From Pluralibacter sp. UBA7423 (GTDB lineage: Bacteria > Pseudomonadota > Gammaproteobacteria > Enterobacterales > Enterobacteriaceae), in the NCBI GenBank assembly GCA_002470465.1, contig DKMD01000018.1, positions 343,292 through 407,291 on the forward strand: 64,000 nt of DNA, in the 5' to 3' direction. Of the stretch, positions 60,451 to 64,000 are shown in pieces (position 1 is the first letter of the stretch; each line of letters begins with the position of its first letter). A program made the position numbers and the translations under genes. The notes under the pieces were generated by a model that was not told where the DNA came from, made no database searches, and was given only the letters and a program-made list of their open reading frames with translations.

Positions 60451-61953
60451 ATGGCAGTCAATCGCCTTGAGATGCGCGGCATCAGCCTGGCGTTCTCCGG
60501 TTTTAAAGCCTTAACCCAGGTGGCGTTCACGCTCACCGGCGGCTCCGTGCATGCGCTGACCGGGGCCAACGGCGCGGGGAAATCCACGCTGATGGCGGTG
60601 CTCTGCGGCACCTGGGATCGCTACGAAGGCGAAATTGTCATTAATAATCAGCCGGTGAGCATCCGTTCCCCGCGTGATGCCAAACGGTTGGGCATTCATC
60701 TGGTTCAGCAGGAAGTGGATGTGGCGCTGGTGCCTGGGCTGTCGATCGCCGAGAACATCATGCTCGATCATCTGGCGGAGCCGGGCTACCGCTTCAGCTG
60801 GCGGCAGGTGCGCCAGCAGGCGAAAGCGGCGCTGGCACAGCTGGATGTGGATCTTGACGTGAAGCGTTCCATTGACGCCTGCACGCTGGCCGAAAAGCAG
60901 CAAATTCTGCTGGCGCGGGCGCTGTCGCATCACTGCCGGTTTCTGATACTTGATGAACCTACCGCGCCGCTGGACAGCCACGAAAGCGAGCGGCTGTTTG
61001 CAGTCGTCAAACGCCTGCAGCAGCAGGGCATCGGCGTGGTGTTTATCTCCCACCGCATCCACGAATTAAAGGCCATCTGCGACACCCTGACGGTGCTGCG
61101 CGACGGGCGGCTGATTGAGAGCAGCCCGATGGCGACGCTCAGCGGGGAGCAGATAGTCGAGAAGATGCTCGGCCATGAATTGACCAATATTTTCCCGCCG
61201 CGTCGCCCGCCGCATAGCGATGAGATAGTGTTGCAGGTCGACGGCCTGCACGATGAAAAGTTGCTCCAGGCGATTTCTCTGCGACTGCGCAAAGGCGAGA
61301 TTCTGGGCATTGCTGGCCTGGCAGGTGCAGGAAAAACCGAGCTCTGCAAGGCGCTGTTTGGCGCGAGCAAAAGCCGCGTTGAGCGGGGCGAACTGAATGG
61401 GCAGCCCTGGCAGCCGCGCGACCCGGCGGATTCCGTCAGCCGTGGCCTGGCGCTGGTGCCGGAAGAGCGTCGTAAAGAGGGTATTTTTATCGACGAGTCC
61501 ATTGGTATGAATCTGGCGGTCGGCGCAGACAACAGCTTTTCACGCTGGAGCCTGTTTGGCCATCGTCAGGCGTGGCGCTGGGCTGAAGAAGTCATTGCCC
61601 GCGTTGGGATTCGCACCACCGGCCCGGCACAGACGCTGCGCAGGCTCTCCGGCGGCAATCAGCAAAAAGTGGCGATTGGCAAATGGCTGCGGGGGAGCGC
61701 GAACGTGCTGATTTTCGATGAGCCAACCAAAGGCGTGGACGTCAAAGCCAAAACCGATCTGTTTAACCTGATTGATGGCCTCGCCCGCGGGGGCAAAGGC
61801 GTGATTTATGCCTCCGGCGAGTTCGCCGAGCTGGTCGGCCTGTGCGACCGCATCTGCGTGCTGTGGGACGGCAAAATTGTGGCAGAAGTGGCGGGCATCG
61901 ATGCCCGCGAAGAGACCTTACTTTATTACTCCACCGGAGGCGCAGCGTCGTGA
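60451..61953 (+). CDS. Sugar ABC transporter ATPase, CUT2 (RbsA/MglA) type
   Basis: From ATG 60451 (MAVNRLEMRGISLAFSGFKA) the product has 500 residues with two fused ABC domains, as in RbsA. Domain 1 has GANGAGKST, a degenerate signature (CTLAEKQQILLARAL) and LILDEPTAPLD. Domain 2 has GLAGAGKTE, LSGGNQQKVAIGKWL and LIFDEPTKGVDV. The long frame further upstream runs antisense to hcxA and is not coding. It energises import of a sugar or similar polar compound, overlapping the permease gene by 4 bp. Confidence 0.9.
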   Translation: MAVNRLEMRGISLAFSGFKALTQVAFTLTGGSVHALTGANGAGKSTLMAVLCGTWDRYEGEIVINNQPVSIRSPRDAKRLGIHLVQQEVDVALVPGLSIAENIMLDHLAEPGYRFSWRQVRQQAKAALAQLDVDLDVKRSIDACTLAEKQQILLARALSHHCRFLILDEPTAPLDSHESERLFAVVKRLQQQGIGVVFISHRIHELKAICDTLTVLRDGRLIESSPMATLSGEQIVEKMLGHELTNIFPPRRPPHSDEIVLQVDGLHDEKLLQAISLRLRKGEILGIAGLAGAGKTELCKALFGASKSRVERGELNGQPWQPRDPADSVSRGLALVPEERRKEGIFIDESIGMNLAVGADNSFSRWSLFGHRQAWRWAEEVIARVGIRTTGPAQTLRRLSGGNQQKVAIGKWLRGSANVLIFDEPTKGVDVKAKTDLFNLIDGLARGGKGVIYASGEFAELVGLCDRICVLWDGKIVAEVAGIDAREETLLYYSTGGAAS

Positions 61954-62948
61954 GCAAGGCCCTGACAGTTAAGGCGACGGCATCGGGCCGTCAGCAGTTT
62001 TTCGATTTCCTCTACAAATGGGGCATGTTGCTGACCGTGGTGGCGCTGGTGGTGATTTTCGGCCTCGCGTCGGACAACTTCCTCGATCCGTTCAACATCA
62101 TCAACATTCTGCGCTCTATCGCCATCGTGACGGTGATTGCCGTCGGCGTGTCGATTTCGCTGACCGTCGGCGGGTTCGATCTCTCGGTGGGATCGACAGC
62201 CTCTCTCGCCAACGCGCTGGTGATTTCTCTTTTCGTCTGGCACGGCTTTGGCACCACCGAAGCCATCGTGGTGACGCTGCTGCTCTGTACGCTGGTCGGG
62301 CTGTTTAACGCCTTTTTGATTGTGATTTTGCGTATTCCCGACATGTTGGCCACGCTGGCTAGCCTGTTCGTTGTGCAGGGCGTGGCGGCGACGTACAGCT
62401 TCGGCGGCTCGATTACTGAGAACATGGTGCTGCCGAGCGGCGACATGGCGGAAGGCACGATCCCGGCGGCGTTCGGCCTGCTCGGCCAGGTGCCAACCAT
62501 CGTTATCATCATGCTGGTGGTGACCGTTGTGGCGCAGCTTGCGCTGTCGCTGACCACACACGGACGCAGGATGTACGCCATCGGCGGCAACCCCGAAGCC
62601 GCGCGCCTTTCCGGGCTGCGCACCACACGCTACAAGGTGGCGGCGTACGTGATTGCGTCTTTGCTCGCGGGCTTAGGTGGCGTTTTGCTGGCCTCACGCA
62701 TCGGCTCATCGCAGGTGAACGCGGGCAGCGGCTACCTGATGGACGCGGTAGCGGCAGCGTGGATTGGCTTCTCGCTCGCCGGCTCCGGCAAGCCGAATGC
62801 GCTCGGCACGCTGGTGGGGGCGGTGATCCTCGGTGTGCTGTCGAACGGACTGGTGATGCTTTCGGTGCCGTATTACGCGATGGACATTATCAAAGGTCTG
62901 GTGCTGGCTGGCGCGCTGGCTCTGACCTATTTTCAGCGCCGGACATAA
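61950..62948 (+). CDS. Sugar ABC transporter permease, CUT2 (RbsC) type
   Basis: The start is GTG 61950, overlapping the ATPase stop (GTGA), giving 332 residues (VSKALTVKATASGRQQFFDF). About nine or ten helices carry RbsC-family motifs: VGVSISLTVGGFDLSVGSTA, RIPDMLATLASLFVVQG, YAIGGNPEAARLSGL and GSGYLMDAVAAAWIGFSLAG. It forms the inner-membrane channel with the ATPase encoded upstream. Confidence 0.9.
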   Translation: MSKALTVKATASGRQQFFDFLYKWGMLLTVVALVVIFGLASDNFLDPFNIINILRSIAIVTVIAVGVSISLTVGGFDLSVGSTASLANALVISLFVWHGFGTTEAIVVTLLLCTLVGLFNAFLIVILRIPDMLATLASLFVVQGVAATYSFGGSITENMVLPSGDMAEGTIPAAFGLLGQVPTIVIIMLVVTVVAQLALSLTTHGRRMYAIGGNPEAARLSGLRTTRYKVAAYVIASLLAGLGGVLLASRIGSSQVNAGSGYLMDAVAAAWIGFSLAGSGKPNALGTLVGAVILGVLSNGLVMLSVPYYAMDIIKGLVLAGALALTYFQRRT

Positions 62949-62983
62949 CAACAACCAAACAACACAACATCAGGGTAAACATA

Positions 62984-64000
62984 ATGAAAAAAATCACGCT
63001 GTCGCTTATCGCTTTGGGGTTGCTCAATTCCGTGGCCGCCTTTGCTGAAACCCCGACGCCGGTTCCGGCGGCTATCGCCAACCACAGCGGGCCGATCCGT
63101 ATCGCGATTATTCGTAACCTCGGCTCGGACGACAACACCACGCAGTTTGTCTCCGGCGCGATTCAGGAAGGCAAAAAGCTCGGCTTTAAGGTCAGCACCT
63201 TCCTGAGCAACGGCGACGATGCCAGATTCCAGGACTTCGTCAACCAGGCCATCAGCCAGAAATATGACGGCATTATTCTCTCCCAGGGCCGCGATCCATA
63301 CTCCACGACGCTGGTGAAAAAGGCCGTCGATGCGGGCATTAAAGTGGCGGTGTTTGATACTGCGGTGAACGGCGAGATTCCGGGTGTGACCGTGACTCAG
63401 CAGGACGACGCCTCGCTGACGGATCTCTCCTTCGGCCAGCTGGTGAAAGACTTTAACGGCAAGGCCAACATCATCAAGCTGTGGGTGGCAGGCTTCCCGC
63501 CAATGGAGCGCCGCGAAACCGCGTACAAAGCACTGCTGAAGCAGAACCCGGGTATTAAAGAACTGGAGTCCATCGGCGCGGTCTCTTCCGACGTGCAGGG
63601 CGATACCGCGAACAAAGTGGGCGCGGTGCTGGCGAAATACCCGAAAGGCAAAATTGACGCTATCTGGGGCACCTGGGATGCATTCAGCCAGGGTGCGTAT
63701 AAGGCTCTGAAAGAGAACGGCCGCACCGAAATCAAACTCTACAGCATCGATGTTTCTAACCAGGATTTGCAGCTGATGCGCGAGGCCAACAGCCCGTGGA
63801 AGGTGAGCGTGGCGGTCGATCCTAAGCTGATTGGTGCCACCAACGTGCGTCTGATCGCCAATAAAATTGCCGGGGAAGCCACGCCTGCGACCTACGATTT
63901 TAAAGCGGCGGCGATTCCGCAGGCGCTGCTGGCGGCGCAGCCGGGCGCGGTGAACGTGGCGTCCTTAAGTAAAATCATTCCGGGCTGGGGGCAGACGGAA
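62984..64000 (+). CDS. Sugar-binding periplasmic protein, truncated by the window edge
   Basis: The frame from ATG 62984 stays open for 339 codons to the last base. It begins with a Sec signal (MKKITLSLIALGLLNSVAAF, cleavage near AFA) and continues as a periplasmic-binding-protein type 1 domain of the RbsB/XylF class (IRIAIIRNLGSDDNTTQFVS, GAIQEGKKLGF, KYDGIILSQGRD, KIDAIWGTWDAFSQGAYKAL). It supplies ligand to the CUT2 permease. The ligand is not recognisable. The stop codon lies beyond the window. Confidence 0.9.
   Translation, partial: MKKITLSLIALGLLNSVAAFAETPTPVPAAIANHSGPIRIAIIRNLGSDDNTTQFVSGAIQEGKKLGFKVSTFLSNGDDARFQDFVNQAISQKYDGIILSQGRDPYSTTLVKKAVDAGIKVAVFDTAVNGEIPGVTVTQQDDASLTDLSFGQLVKDFNGKANIIKLWVAGFPPMERRETAYKALLKQNPGIKELESIGAVSSDVQGDTANKVGAVLAKYPKGKIDAIWGTWDAFSQGAYKALKENGRTEIKLYSIDVSNQDLQLMREANSPWKVSVAVDPKLIGATNVRLIANKIAGEATPATYDFKAAAIPQALLAAQPGAVNVASLSKIIPGWGQTE

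Overview
The window is chromosomal DNA from an Enterobacteriaceae member close to Enterobacter. Evidence is the complete enterobactin locus in enterobacterial order, a ramR-romA-ramA locus of the Enterobacter/Klebsiella type, and proteins nearly collinear with E. coli DcuS/DcuR, PheP, YbdG, NfsB, YbdF, YbdJ, YbdK, CstA, YbdD and YbdH. The backbone matches the E. coli pheP-ybdG-nfsB-ybdF-ybdJ-ybdK-entD...entH-cstA-ybdD-ybdH region, with extra genes inserted at several points. Coding DNA is GC-rich with few gaps; the one long AT-rich gap lies upstream of an adhesin gene.

Region by region: (1) 1-3.4 kb: a signal-less ApbE-type flavin transferase convergent with the fumarate-sensing pair dcuS-dcuR. 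(2) 3.5-8.1 kb: a MurQ/GCKR-type SIS protein, then a YncE-like beta-propeller lipoprotein and a siderophore-type TonB-dependent receptor. (3) 8.2-15.3 kb: pheP, ybdG, a divergent MFS pump/XRE regulator pair around an inverted repeat, a DUF2157 membrane protein, a gene remnant and nfsB. (4) 15.4-18.1 kb: ybdF-ramR divergent from romA-ramA, with a perfect RamR operator on the promoter -10. (5) 18.1-34.5 kb: a predicted exported Fes-like esterase, ybdJ, an unlisted 36-residue membrane protein, a P2-type ATPase followed by an RND adaptor and pump, a five-gene peptide-type ABC importer operon behind a perfect 9-3-9 inverted repeat, ybdK and a GNAT acetyltransferase. (6) 34.5-56.4 kb: the enterobactin system: entD, fepA, fes-ybdZ-entF, fepDGC, entS, fepB, entCEBAH. 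fepE, found between entF and fepC in E. coli, is absent; a DUF817 gene and a YadA-like trimeric adhesin stand there instead. (7) 56.6-64 kb: cstA, ybdD, a short-chain dehydrogenase remnant, hcxA (ybdH), and a CUT2-type sugar ABC transporter whose binding-protein gene runs off the window.

Together, entC/B/A make 2,3-dihydroxybenzoate; EntE, EntB and EntF (activated by EntD, helped by YbdZ and EntH) assemble enterobactin; EntS exports it; FepA, FepB, FepD/G and FepC bring the iron complex back; Fes opens it. A second, signal-peptide-bearing Fes-like esterase and another TonB-dependent receptor suggest wider siderophore use. Fur-like palindromes sit at fepA/fes, fepD/entS and fepB/entC. The remaining genes are transporters and regulators typical of enterobacterial variable segments. 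No phage, insertion sequence, CRISPR array or tRNA gene was seen. Two intergenic repeat families recur: REP/BIME elements and a family of CCCTCTCCC/GGGAGAGGG palindromes.
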